This document shows positions 24,681 through 33,043 of a DNA stretch of 35,208 nucleotides, one piece after another (position 1 is the stretch's first letter; every line of letters begins with the position of its first letter). Origin of the DNA: an uncultured Clostridia bacterium (lineage in GTDB: Bacteria > Bacillota > Clostridia > TANB77 > CAG-508). Made by a program: the position numbers and the translations under genes. The notes under the pieces are model-generated. The model saw only the letters and a list, made by a program, of their open reading frames with translations. It did not search any database and was not told the origin of the DNA. Where the stretch lies: NCBI GenBank assembly GCA_944393325.1, contig CALXZU010000001.1, positions 1 through 35,208 on the forward strand, written 5' to 3'.

Positions 24681-27030
24681 TTGTTAGAAAATTTAGAAAA
24701 AGAAGAATTAATAAAGAAAATTGAAGCATTAGAAAAAGAAAATAAAGAACTTAGGGAAAAATTATATGGAAAAATTGAGAGAAAAAAAGAAGAGGTAATT
24801 AATAAAGAAACAAAAGCTATTTCAAATGAAGAAAAAGTAAAAATATTTATGAATATTTTTAAAGGAAGAACCGATATTTATGCAAAAAGGTGGATAAGTA
24901 AGAAAAATGGAAATGCGGGTTATTCGCCAGTGTGTAAGAATGAGTTTAATATATATAAATGTGATAAAAAAAGAACTAAATGTAATAAGTGTCCTTATAG
25001 AGAATTAGAACCTTTAACAGAAGATGCTATATTAAAACATTTACAAGGGAAAATAACAATTGGAATTTATCCATTATTGCTAGGTGATTTATGTAACTTT
25101 TTAGCTATAGATTTTGATAAAGAAAATTATAAAATTGATGTACCAGCATTTTGGAATGTTTGTGATGAATTAGGTATACCAATATATGTTGAAAAATCAC
25201 GTTCAGGAAATGGTATTCATGTATGGATATTTTTTGAAGAAACAATGCCAGCTAAAATTGCGAGGAAAATGGGAAATATTCTTTTGAGTAAAACTATGGA
25301 AAAAGCCTCAATAGACTTAAAATCTTATGATAGATTATTTCCTAACCAAGATACAATGCCGAATCGGAGGCTTTGGAAATTTAATTGCATTACCATTTCA
25401 AGGAGAAAGTAGTAAAAATGGAAATACAGTTTTTGTTAATAAATATTTTGAACCAGAAGAAAATCAATTAGAAATTTTGACTAATATAAAGAAAATGAAA
25501 AGTAGTGAAATTTACGATTTTATCGATAAATATGAAAATGATGATTATGAAGAACCAACAATAGAAGAAATGGAAGATGACGAATTACCAAAAAGAGAAA
25601 CTAAAAAAGAAATTAAATTTGTAAATAATGTAGAATGCATATTTGATAATATGATTTATATAAAAAAGTTAAAATTATTACCTAATGAAGTTTCATATTT
25701 GAAGAGATTAGCAAGTTTTACAAATCCAGAATTTTATGAAAAACAAAGACTTAGGTTACCGATATATAAAACTCCGAGAATTATAGCTTGTTTTGAAGAG
25801 GATGATAGATTTTTAAAATTACCAAGAGGATGTATTGATAAAATTAAGGAAATTTGTGAAAAGAGCGAAGTCAAATTAATTTTAAAAGATAATAGAGAAA
25901 AAGGAAACAAAACAGATTATAGATTTAATGGGATTTTAAATGAAAGACAAGAAAAAACTAAATGCGAATTATTAAAATATGAAACCGGAATATTATGTGC
26001 TCCTCCAGGTTTTGGTAAAACTGTTATTAGTGCTAAAATTATTTCAGAATTAAAAACTAATACTCTAATTATTGTAAATAGAAATAATTTATTAGAACAG
26101 TGGAAAGAAAGATTATCATATTTCTTAAATATCAATAAAAAAGAAATTGGACAAATAGGAGCTGGAAAAAATAATTTAAATGGTAATTTAGATATAGCTA
26201 GTTTTCAAACTTTGGCTAAAAAAGATGATTTATACGAAATTGTTAAAAACTATGGATTGGTTATTGTTGATGAATGTCATCATGTTGCAGCTTTTAGTTT
26301 TGAAAAGATATTGAAAGAAATTAGAAGTAAATATGTATATGGTTTAACAGCAACGCCTGTTAGAAAAGATGGGTGGCACAAAATTATTTATATGCAGTGT
26401 GGAGATATAAGAGTTAGAGTACGTAATAGTCAATTAGGAAATTATAAAGAAATGGAACATGTTGTTATTGTTAAAAATACTGGATATAAATATATTACTA
26501 GTGAAGAAGATGAAAAAATTGATTATCATGAAGTATTAAATGATATGTGTAATAATGTATTTAGAAATAATCTTATAATTGAAGATATTAAAAAATGTGT
26601 TTTAGACGGAAGAATTCCTATTGTTTTGACAGAAAGAGTAGAGCATTTGAATGTGCTAAAAGAAGGGCTAAAAGATTTAGGTGTTCCAATTGTTATTTAT
26701 AAAGGTGCTATGAGCAAAAAAATGATTAAAAATGCAAAAGATATTATTGATGAAGCAGATAGAAATAATAAATCAAGAATAATACTTGCAACAAGTAGTT
26801 GTATTGGAGAAGGATTTGATGATAGTAGGTTAGATACTTTATTTCTAACTATGCCTGTTGCATGGAGAGGAAGGATTGTGCAATATGTAGGAAGATTGCA
26901 TCGAAAATGTGAAAATAAAGACAAAGTAATTGTTTATGATTATGTAGATAATATTAAAATGCTAAGTAAAATGTATTTTAAGAGATTGCAAGGATATAAA
27001 AGTGAAGGGTATGAAATAATAGATGAGTAA
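24681..27030 (+). CDS. TOTE-type primase fused to SF2 helicase, +1 frameshift at a CGG codon
   Basis: TTG start at 24681 after AAAAGGAGGG. The gene spans two frames joined at 25365: dropping that C gives one frame of 783 codons (782 residues). Residues 1-35 are a coiled coil. The TOTE conflict-system archaeo-eukaryotic primase domain follows, with 'CNKCPYRELEPLT', 'FLAIDFDKENY', 'VEKSRSGNGIHVWIFF' and 'PNQDTMPN|GGFGNLIALP'. The bar marks the shift after N228. Then comes an SF2 helicase with GFGKT at 443-447, DECH at 530-533, 'GLTATP', and 'ATSSCIGEGFDDSRLD...QYVGRLHR'. By family knowledge these proteins belong to anti-mobile-element conflict systems. The in-frame codon at the break is CGG, as in both breaks of the flippase gene. 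The break falls inside a conserved glycine motif with no other damage, so recoding or sequence error is likelier than decay. Confidence 0.82.
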
Positions 27031-27093
27031 AAGAAAATCATTATAATCAGATTTTAAAATATAATTTATCAAAGGAGGTATTTCTTTAAAATT

Positions 27094-27122
27094 TTCCAGG
27101 CTGTACTCCAAATAGCCTGGAA
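27094..27122. other. Hairpin ahead of the CRISPR array
   Basis: TTCCAGGCT (27094-27102) and AGCCTGGAA (27114-27122) form a perfect 9-bp stem with an 11-nt loop. There is no T tract, so it is a poor terminator. An AAAGGAGGT sequence precedes it at 27071-27079, but no ATG follows. It lies in the presumed leader, 110 nt before the first repeat. Confidence 0.5.
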
Positions 27123-27230
27123 TTAAATGAAACTAAAAAATACATATTACTTGGAAAAAAACAAAGAAAATAGTTGATTTATAAAGGTTTTTGGTGTAAA
27201 CTGTATTTAGAAAATGCATATTTTCCAATG

Positions 27231-27725
27231 GTTGAACTTTGACAAGTAGTTGGATTTAAATGGACTCCAAATTAAATTAGAAGAAGTACTACTACTGTTG
27301 AACTTTGACAAGTAGTTGGATTTAAATAAAGGTTGGTTATGGATTTATTTAATGGATATTACAGTTGAACTTTGACAAGTAGTTGGATTTAAATTCTCTT
27401 TCTCTACTTTCTTTAAGCCTTTTTTCTTCAGTTGAACTTTGACAAGTAGTTGGATTTAAATTTTATTATTTTATACATAATTAACTCCTTTCTAATGTTG
27501 AACTTTGACAAGTAGTTGGATTTAAATCAAGTCACGTCTACCATAATATCCAGCATAGTTCGTTGAACTTTGACAAGTAGTTTGATTTAAATGGGTGTTA
27601 CTCTAAATAAGAAAATACATATGCCCATGTTGAACTGTGACAAGTAGTTTGATTTAAACGTAACAATGGTATGGATTTATGTCGGAGAATTAGGTTGAAC
27701 TTCTACAAATGATGTAAGAATAAAT
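27231..27725 (+). CRISPR. CRISPR array, 7 repeats plus a degenerate eighth, no cas genes in window
   Basis: The 30-nt repeat begins GTTGAACTTTGACAAG and ends GTTGGATTTAAA. Copies start at 27231, 27297, 27364, 27431, 27497, 27562 and 27629, and a degenerate one (GTTGAACTT then diverged) starts at 27694. Repeats 1-5 are identical. Repeat 6 has one change (G to T), repeat 7 has two, and the eighth is heavily decayed. Repeat decay marks the 3' end, so the leader is on the left (27031-27230). Spacers are 35-37 nt and all differ. A T follows six of the seven repeats, so the repeat could be called 31 nt. The GTTGAAC start and ATTTAAAT end resemble clostridial type I-B/III-A repeats processed by Cas6. 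No Cas protein is recognised among the genes here, so the array must rely on distant cas genes or be inactive. Confidence 0.95.
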
Positions 27726-27823
27726 GTTTTTATATAATTAGGCATTTATAAGTAATAGTATTAATTTTATTACGAAATATTTTTAATTAAATAGTGTTGT
27801 TTCTATGTTACAATTTACAAAAT

Positions 27824-27852
27824 TTGACAGTTGAAGAAAAACATGCTATAAT
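27824..27852 (+). promoter_or_regulatory. Consensus promoter for the P-loop kinase-like gene
   Basis: TTGACA (27824-27829) and TATAAT (27847-27852) have exactly 17 nt between them, a perfect consensus promoter. The leader is about 65 nt. Confidence 0.8.
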
Positions 27853-27921
27853 AAGTATGTTATTTCAAATATAATTTTTTCTATTAAAAATCCAAGATAA
27901 TTAAAAAATAAAGGAGGAGAT

Positions 27922-28494
27922 ATTATAAGAAATATTATAATTATAGGAACATCAAGAAGTGGCAAAACAACACTTGCAAATAAAATATTAAAAAAATATC
28001 CATATACACTAATTGACGTGGATGCACTTAGAGATGTGGCTTTAGAATTTACTGAAATGAAAACAGAGCTAAATATAGAAAAAATAGAAGAAATCAGAAA
28101 AACTATTCAAGAAATGGTAAGATCGTTATTCCTAAGTATGCAAAAAGACACACAAAGAGATGGTATAGGAATAATATTAGATGATAGCAGCTTAGATGTA
28201 CAAAAATGTAATGAACTTTATGGAGGTGAAGACAATATAATATATTGTTTAGGAACAAGTAAAATAACTCCAAAAGAAATGGAACAAAAAATAAGAGAGT
28301 ATGATACAATACATGATTGGAGTCTTTATATATCAAGTAAATTTATCTCATCATTATGTAAAAACTCAGTAAGAGACAGTAAAGAAAATAGAAAAAAATG
28401 CATGAGGCTAAAAAACATAAAATATATTGATACATCACATAATAGGGAAGAAGTTTTAGACGAAATAGTCGAAGATTTGAAAAATCAAATTTAA
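27922..28494 (+). CDS. P-loop NTPase/kinase-like protein with an atypical start codon
   Basis: The frame opens after a TAA at 27898. AAGGAGG (27911-27917) is followed by ATT (27922) and ATA (27925), with no ATG, GTG or TTG before the Walker A motif. That motif, 'IIIIGTSRSGKTTLANKIL' with GTSRSGKT at residues 9-16, is intact. The first standard start, GTG 28018, would remove it, so initiation at ATT/ATA or a mutated ATG is more likely. The product is about 190 residues. 'DVDALRDVALEF' after the P-loop and 'GIILDDSSLDVQ' fit a small adenylate-kinase-like P-loop fold. The substrate is unknown. A perfect consensus promoter and a terminator frame it as a single-gene unit. It lies next to the CRISPR array but shows no Cas similarity. 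Confidence 0.7.
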   Translation: MIRNIIIIGTSRSGKTTLANKILKKYPYTLIDVDALRDVALEFTEMKTELNIEKIEEIRKTIQEMVRSLFLSMQKDTQRDGIGIILDDSSLDVQKCNELYGGEDNIIYCLGTSKITPKEMEQKIREYDTIHDWSLYISSKFISSLCKNSVRDSKENRKKCMRLKNIKYIDTSHNREEVLDEIVEDLKNQI

Positions 28495-28524
28495 AATTAA
28501 TATAAAATTATAATTGAAATAATC

Positions 28525-28560
28525 AAAAGGAGTAGATTTTAAGTGAATTTCTGCTCTTTT
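28525..28560 (+). terminator. Imperfect terminator after the P-loop gene
   Basis: AAAAGGAGTAGA (28525-28536) pairs with TCTGCTCTTTT (28550-28560) with one bulged G and one T-G pair. The stem ends in a T tract. Confidence 0.6.
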
Positions 28561-28588
28561 AATATTATATCAAATTAATCAAATATTC

Positions 28589-28617
28589 TTGACAATAATC
28601 GGTTTTGGGAATATACT
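28589..28617 (+). promoter_or_regulatory. Strong promoter of the por operon
   Basis: TTGACA (28589-28594) and TATACT (28612-28617) have a 17-nt spacer, 34 nt before porC. Confidence 0.75.
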
Positions 28618-28651
28618 AAACGTGTAAAAAAATAAATAAAAAGGAGGCTAA

Positions 28652-29236
28652 ATGAAAATGAGTAACATGATAGAAATAAGATGGCACGGTAGAGGTGGAC
28701 AAGGTGCAAAAACAGCTTCTTTATTATTAGCAGATGCAGCATTTAACACAGGAAAATATATCCAAGGATTTCCTGAATATGGACCAGAAAGAATGGGAGC
28801 ACCAATCACAGCATATAACAGAATAAGTGATGAGCCAATTACAATACACAGTAATATCTATTATCCAGATTATGTTGTAGTTGTAGATGATACACTTTTA
28901 GAATCAGTAGATGTAACAGCAGGACTAAAAGAAGATGGAGCAATATTAATAAATACAACAAAACCAGCAGATGTGTTAAGAAAAGAATTAAAAGGATACA
29001 AAGGAGATGTTTATACATTAGATGCAAGAAAAATATCATTAGAAACATTAGGAAGATATTTCCCTAACACTCCAATGCTAGCTGGAATAGTAAAAATAAG
29101 TAAAATAATGACAGACGAAGAGTTAATAGAAGATATGAAAGGATCATTTAAGCATAAATTTGCAAAAAAACCAGAAGTAATAGAAGGAAATATGAAAGCA
29201 TTAGAAATGGCTTTAAAGGAGGTTAAAAAGATATGA
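28652..29236 (+). CDS. porC: Pyruvate:ferredoxin oxidoreductase gamma subunit
   Basis: A 194-residue protein with ATG 28652 after AAAAGGAGG. 'IRWHGRGGQGAKTAS' at the N-terminus is the signature of the 2-oxoacid:acceptor oxidoreductase gamma subunit, followed by 'GFPEYGPERMGAPITAYNRI'. In the four-subunit enzyme it helps form the domain that handles CoA. Gene order gamma-delta-alpha-beta follows, as in split POR enzymes of anaerobes. Its stop TGA overlaps the porD start (ATGA). Substrate pyruvate is inferred from alpha-subunit motifs; another 2-oxoacid is possible. Confidence 0.92.
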   Translation: MKMSNMIEIRWHGRGGQGAKTASLLLADAAFNTGKYIQGFPEYGPERMGAPITAYNRISDEPITIHSNIYYPDYVVVVDDTLLESVDVTAGLKEDGAILINTTKPADVLRKELKGYKGDVYTLDARKISLETLGRYFPNTPMLAGIVKISKIMTDEELIEDMKGSFKHKFAKKPEVIEGNMKALEMALKEVKKI

Positions 29237-29526
29237 CAAACATAAACCCAAATACTCCAATGGAAAAAATGACTCCAGGTGGAGATATATATGAAGCTGG
29301 TAATGCAAGAGAATTTAAAACAGGAGACTGGAGAAGTGTAAGACCAGTATTCTTGAGTGATAAGTGCAAACAATGTGGACTATGTTTCCCAGTTTGCCCA
29401 GATGATGCAATACCAGTAAATAAAGAAATGAAAAGAGAAGACTTTAATTATGACTATTGCAAAGGATGTGGAGTATGCGCAAAAGTTTGCCCATTTGGAG
29501 CAATAGAAATGAAAGAAGAAGAATAG
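29233..29526 (+). CDS. porD: Pyruvate:ferredoxin oxidoreductase delta (ferredoxin) subunit
   Basis: A 97-residue protein starting in the ATGA overlap with porC. It has two [4Fe-4S] motifs, 'CKQCGLCFPVCPDDAIPV' and 'CKGCGVCAKVCPFGAIEM'. The N-terminal 45 residues ('GGDIYEAGNAREFKTGDWRS') are the usual subunit-specific extension. It carries electrons from the thiamine-diphosphate site toward free ferredoxin. Confidence 0.94.
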   Translation: MTNINPNTPMEKMTPGGDIYEAGNAREFKTGDWRSVRPVFLSDKCKQCGLCFPVCPDDAIPVNKEMKREDFNYDYCKGCGVCAKVCPFGAIEMKEEE

Positions 29527-29547
29527 AAATAGAAAGGAAGAAAGAAT

Positions 29548-30741
29548 ATGAGTATAAGAGAAAGATTAAGTGGTAACGAAGCAGCTGCAACAGCTATGAA
29601 ACAAATTAATCCAGATGTAGTAGCAGCATTCCCTATAACACCATCAACAGAAATACCTCAATACTTTTCAACATTTGTAGCAAATGGTGCAGTAGACACA
29701 GAATTTGTTGCAGTTGAAAGTGAACATAGTGCAATGTCAGCTTGTATTGGTGCAGAAGCAGCAGGAGCAAGAGCAATGACAGCAACATCTGCAAATGGTT
29801 TATCATTAATGTGGGAAATGATTTACATTGCTTCAAGTTTAAGATTACCAATTGTTTTATCATTAGTAAACAGAGCTGTATCAGGACCATTAAATATACA
29901 CAATGACCATTCAGACGCAATGGGAGTTAGAGACGCAGGATGGATAATGTTATTCTCAGAAAATAACCAAGAAGCATATGACAATACATTAATGGCACAT
30001 AGAATTGCAGAAAATGAAAAAGTAATGTTACCATTAATGGTATGTCAAGATGGATTTATCACATCACATTCTATTGAAAATATAGAATTAGTAGAAGATG
30101 AAAAAGTAAAAGAATTTGTAGGAGAATATCATCCAAAACATTATTTATTAAATCAAGATGAACCAATAGCAGTAGGACCATTAGATGTTCAAAGTTATTT
30201 ATTTGAACATAAAGCACAACAAGCAGAAGCTATGAAAAATGCTAAACAAGTAATCTTAGATGTAGCAAAAGATTTTGAAAAAATGACAGGAAGAAAATAT
30301 GGATTATTTGAAGAATATAAAATGGAAGATAGCGAAGTTGCAATTGTTTGTATGAACTCAACTGCAGGAACAGCAAAAGCAGTTGTAAACAAATTAAGAG
30401 AACAAGGACAAAAAGTTGGTCTATTAAAATTACGTGTATTTAGACCATTTCCAGTAGATGAAATAGCAGAAGCTCTAAGTCATCTAAAAGCAGTGGCAAT
30501 ACTTGATAAAGCAGATTCATTAAATGCTGCAGGTGGAGCATTATTTGAAGATGTAACAAGTGCTATGTACGTAAATAATAAACATGTACCATCTGTAAAC
30601 TATGTTTATGGTATTGGTGGTAGAGATACTAGAGAAGATGAAATTGAAAAAGTATATAATGACTTATTTGAAATTGTAAAAACAGGAGAAGTAAAGAATC
30701 CTTATAGATATTTAGGATTAAGAAAGGAGGCTGAAGACTAA
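29548..30741 (+). CDS. porA: Pyruvate:ferredoxin oxidoreductase alpha subunit
   Basis: A 397-residue protein with ATG 29548 after GAAAGGAAG. 'AFPITPSTEIPQYF' near residue 30, 'EHSAMSACIGAEAAGARAMT' around 75 and 'GPLNIHNDHSD' around 115 are characteristic of PorA. Its N-terminal half carries the pyrimidine-binding part of the thiamine-diphosphate domain and its C-terminal part the transketolase-C fold. Its stop TAA shares one base with the porB start. Full length, no defects. Confidence 0.94.
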   Translation: MSIRERLSGNEAAATAMKQINPDVVAAFPITPSTEIPQYFSTFVANGAVDTEFVAVESEHSAMSACIGAEAAGARAMTATSANGLSLMWEMIYIASSLRLPIVLSLVNRAVSGPLNIHNDHSDAMGVRDAGWIMLFSENNQEAYDNTLMAHRIAENEKVMLPLMVCQDGFITSHSIENIELVEDEKVKEFVGEYHPKHYLLNQDEPIAVGPLDVQSYLFEHKAQQAEAMKNAKQVILDVAKDFEKMTGRKYGLFEEYKMEDSEVAIVCMNSTAGTAKAVVNKLREQGQKVGLLKLRVFRPFPVDEIAEALSHLKAVAILDKADSLNAAGGALFEDVTSAMYVNNKHVPSVNYVYGIGGRDTREDEIEKVYNDLFEIVKTGEVKNPYRYLGLRKEAED

Positions 30742-31688
30742 TGCCTTACAATGTAAAAGAAGTAGTTGCAAATAAACCTTCAAGATTTACATCAGGACAT
30801 AGAATGTGTGCTGGTTGTGGAGCTCCACCAGCAGCTAGAATGATAATGAGAGCTTTAAAACCAGAAGATCATGCAGTTGTATCAGTAGCAACTGGATGTA
30901 TGGAAGTTTCAACATTTATGTATCCATATACATCATGGACAGATTCATTTATCCATACAGCTTTTGAGTGTGCAGGAGCAACACTTTCAGGAGCAGAAGC
31001 AGCTTATAAATCTATGAAGAAACAAGGAAAAATAGATAACACAACAAAATTTATTGCATTTGGTGGAGATGGAGGAACTTATGATATAGGTATCCAAAGT
31101 TTATCAGGAGCAATGGAACGTGGACATGATATGGTTTATGTATGTTATGATAATGGTGCATACATGAATACAGGTATACAACGTTCATCTGCAACGCCAC
31201 ATTTTGCTGATACAACAACATCACCAGCAGGAAGTGTTATTCCTGGAAAAATGCAACAAAGAAAAGATTTAACAGCAATAATGGCAGGACATCATTTGCC
31301 ATATGTTGCACAAACTATAGGTTATATGAATTTCAAAGATTTATATGAAAAAGCAGAAAAAGCAATTTATACAGAAGGACCATGTTTCTTAAATGTATTA
31401 GCACCATGCCCAAGAGGATGGGGATATCCAACAGATATGTTAATGCAAATAAATAAATTAGCAGTAGAAACATGTTATTGGCCATTATATGAAGTAGTAG
31501 ATGGTAAATATAAGATTAATTACAAACCAGCTAAAAAACTACCAATAGAAGAATTCTTAAAACCACAAAAAAGATTTAAACATATGTTTAAACCAGGAAA
31601 TGAATGGATGATTGAAGAATTCCAAAAAGAAGTAGACAGAAGATGGGATGAATTATTGAAATTGGAAGAAATCACAAATAGAGAATAA
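30741..31688 (+). CDS. porB: Pyruvate:ferredoxin oxidoreductase beta subunit
   Basis: A 315-residue protein with ATG 30741 after AAGGAGG in the porA tail. 'MCAGCGAPPAARMIM' carries proximal-cluster cysteines (CxxC). 'FGGDGGTYDIGIQS' followed by 'CYDNGAYMNTGIQRSSATP' is the thiamine-diphosphate/Mg site (GDG ... N). Together with porA it decarboxylates pyruvate to acetyl-CoA and passes electrons through three clusters. A small ferredoxin gene follows after 33 nt and is probably the electron acceptor. Confidence 0.94.
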   Translation: MPYNVKEVVANKPSRFTSGHRMCAGCGAPPAARMIMRALKPEDHAVVSVATGCMEVSTFMYPYTSWTDSFIHTAFECAGATLSGAEAAYKSMKKQGKIDNTTKFIAFGGDGGTYDIGIQSLSGAMERGHDMVYVCYDNGAYMNTGIQRSSATPHFADTTTSPAGSVIPGKMQQRKDLTAIMAGHHLPYVAQTIGYMNFKDLYEKAEKAIYTEGPCFLNVLAPCPRGWGYPTDMLMQINKLAVETCYWPLYEVVDGKYKINYKPAKKLPIEEFLKPQKRFKHMFKPGNEWMIEEFQKEVDRRWDELLKLEEITNRE

Positions 31689-31721
31689 TAAGTGGAAAAG
31701 ATGTTTTAGGAGGTGAAATAA

Positions 31722-31892
31722 ATGGCATATAAAATAACAGATAAATGTATTTCTTGTGGAGCTTGTGCTGCTGAATGTCCAGTAGGATGTATATCACAAG
31801 GAGATAGTAAATTTGAAATAGATGCTTCTGCATGCATTTCATGTGGTACATGTGCAGGTGTTTGTCCAGTAGAAGCACCAGTAGAAGAATAA
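31722..31892 (+). CDS. fdx: 2[4Fe-4S] ferredoxin
   Basis: A 56-residue protein with ATG 31722 after TTAGGAGGTG. Two motifs are present, 'CISCGACAAECPVGCI' and 'CISCGTCAGVCPVEAP'. These give the standard CxxCxxCxxxCP pairs of clostridial-type ferredoxin, near-symmetrical around residue 30. Length is normal (55-60). It is co-transcribed with porCDAB and likely the acceptor for its electrons; a terminator follows at 31900. Confidence 0.95.
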   Translation: MAYKITDKCISCGACAAECPVGCISQGDSKFEIDASACISCGTCAGVCPVEAPVEE

Positions 31893-31899
31893 GAAAAAC

Positions 31900-31931
31900 A
31901 AACCTCTTAAAGAGAATAATTTAAGAGGTTT
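31900..31931 (+). terminator. Terminator of the por-ferredoxin operon
   Basis: AAACCTCTTAAA (31900-31911) pairs with TTTAAGAGGTTT (31920-31931), 12 bp with an 8-nt loop, ending in T's. Confidence 0.85.
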
Positions 31932-31968
31932 TTGTGATAAATTAAGCAGTAAGGAAAGGAAGAAAAAA

Positions 31969-32895
31969 ATGGAAAAAGAAATTTTAATATTCGGACATAA
32001 AAATCCAGACACAGATTCAATATGTTCAAGTTTAGTAAAAGAAAGATTAAGTAAAAAATTAAAAATGGAAAATGTAAGAGCAGTAAGATTAGGAAAAATA
32101 AATAAAGAAACAAAATATGTACTAGACTATTTAAAACTACAAGAACCAGAATTAGTAGAAAAATTAGAAGACGGGCAACAAGTAATAATGGTAGATCACA
32201 ACGAATTTAATCAAAGTGTAGAAAAAATAGAAAAAGCAAAAATATTAGAAGTTGTAGATCACCATAGAATAGCTAATTTTGAAACATTAGAACCACTAAG
32301 TTATACAGCAAGACCATATGGTTGCACATCAACAATACTTTTAGAAGAATATAAAATAAAAAATGTAGAAATAAGTAAAGAAGAAGCAATACTTATGGCA
32401 AGTAGCATAATGTCTGATACATTACTTTTAAAATCACCAACAACGACAGAACATGATAAAAAAGCATTAGAAGAATTAGAAAAAATAATAGGAATAGACA
32501 TTAAAGAATACGGACTAGAAATGTTAAAAGCAGGAACAGATTTAAATGATTTTACAGCTAAAGAATTAATTTCTTTAGATGCAAAAAGTTTGGATAAAAA
32601 TGGAACTAAATTTATAATAGCACAAGTAAACACTGTAAATATTCCAGATGTACTAAAAAGACAAGAAGAATTAGAGAATGCCATAAAAGAAGAAATAGAA
32701 AGTAAAGGATTAGAGTTGTTTGTATTAGCAATTACAGACATATTAAATAGTAATTCAGAAATAATAGCATTAGGAAACAAAGTAGATGCAGTAGAAAAAG
32801 GATTTGACAAAAAATTAGAAAATAATAGAGTCTTTTTAGAAGGTGTAGTTTCAAGAAAGAAACAACTATTACCAAATATAGATAAAAATATTTAA
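31969..32895 (+). CDS. ppaC: Manganese-dependent inorganic pyrophosphatase
   Basis: A 308-residue protein with ATG 31969 after AAGGAAGG. DHH-family (family II) pyrophosphatase motifs: 'GHKNPDTDS' at 9-17, DHNE at 76-79, DHH at 97-99, and 'SRKKQ' at 295-299, which binds substrate. Length matches the family without a CBS regulatory insert. It hydrolyses pyrophosphate in the cytoplasm, driving biosynthesis. There is no promoter of clear quality between the preceding terminator and the start, so read-through from the por operon may supply part of its expression. Confidence 0.95.
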   Translation: MEKEILIFGHKNPDTDSICSSLVKERLSKKLKMENVRAVRLGKINKETKYVLDYLKLQEPELVEKLEDGQQVIMVDHNEFNQSVEKIEKAKILEVVDHHRIANFETLEPLSYTARPYGCTSTILLEEYKIKNVEISKEEAILMASSIMSDTLLLKSPTTTEHDKKALEELEKIIGIDIKEYGLEMLKAGTDLNDFTAKELISLDAKSLDKNGTKFIIAQVNTVNIPDVLKRQEELENAIKEEIESKGLELFVLAITDILNSNSEIIALGNKVDAVEKGFDKKLENNRVFLEGVVSRKKQLLPNIDKNI

Positions 32896-32904
32896 AGTAT
32901 TTAA

Positions 32905-32950
32905 AGGGACGTTTCCTTTTGCTCGAAAACGAGCGAAAGGAAACGTCCCT
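32905..32950. repeat. Large palindrome (21-bp stem), terminator or dispersed repeat
   Basis: AGGGACGTTTCC... (32905-32925), loop AAAA, and ...GGAAACGTCCCT (32930-32950) pair over 21 bp with one T-G pair. It is far more GC-rich than its surroundings and only a weak T run follows (32953-32957). It may act as terminator for ppaC, or be a copy of a dispersed palindromic element. Confidence 0.7.
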
Positions 32951-32966
32951 AATTTTTAAAAAAGTA

Positions 32967-32995
32967 TTGAATATTTTAGTAATTAATTTTATAAT
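32967..32995 (+). promoter_or_regulatory. Promoter of the flippase gene
   Basis: TTGAAT (32967-32972) and TATAAT (32990-32995) have a 17-nt spacer, 48 nt before ATG 33044. Confidence 0.6.
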
Positions 32996-33043
32996 ATTTA
33001 AGTAAAATGTAGTATAGAAGAAGTTAAGAATTGGAGTGATTTC

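Noticed and set aside
24681-27030. Cas3-like helicase serving the nearby CRISPR array
   Set aside because: The N-terminal half is a primase domain, no HD nuclease motif is present, and the helicase part fits the TOTE family.
28018-28494. P-loop gene starting at GTG 28018
   Set aside because: It has no ribosome site and would delete the intact Walker A motif encoded just upstream in the same frame.
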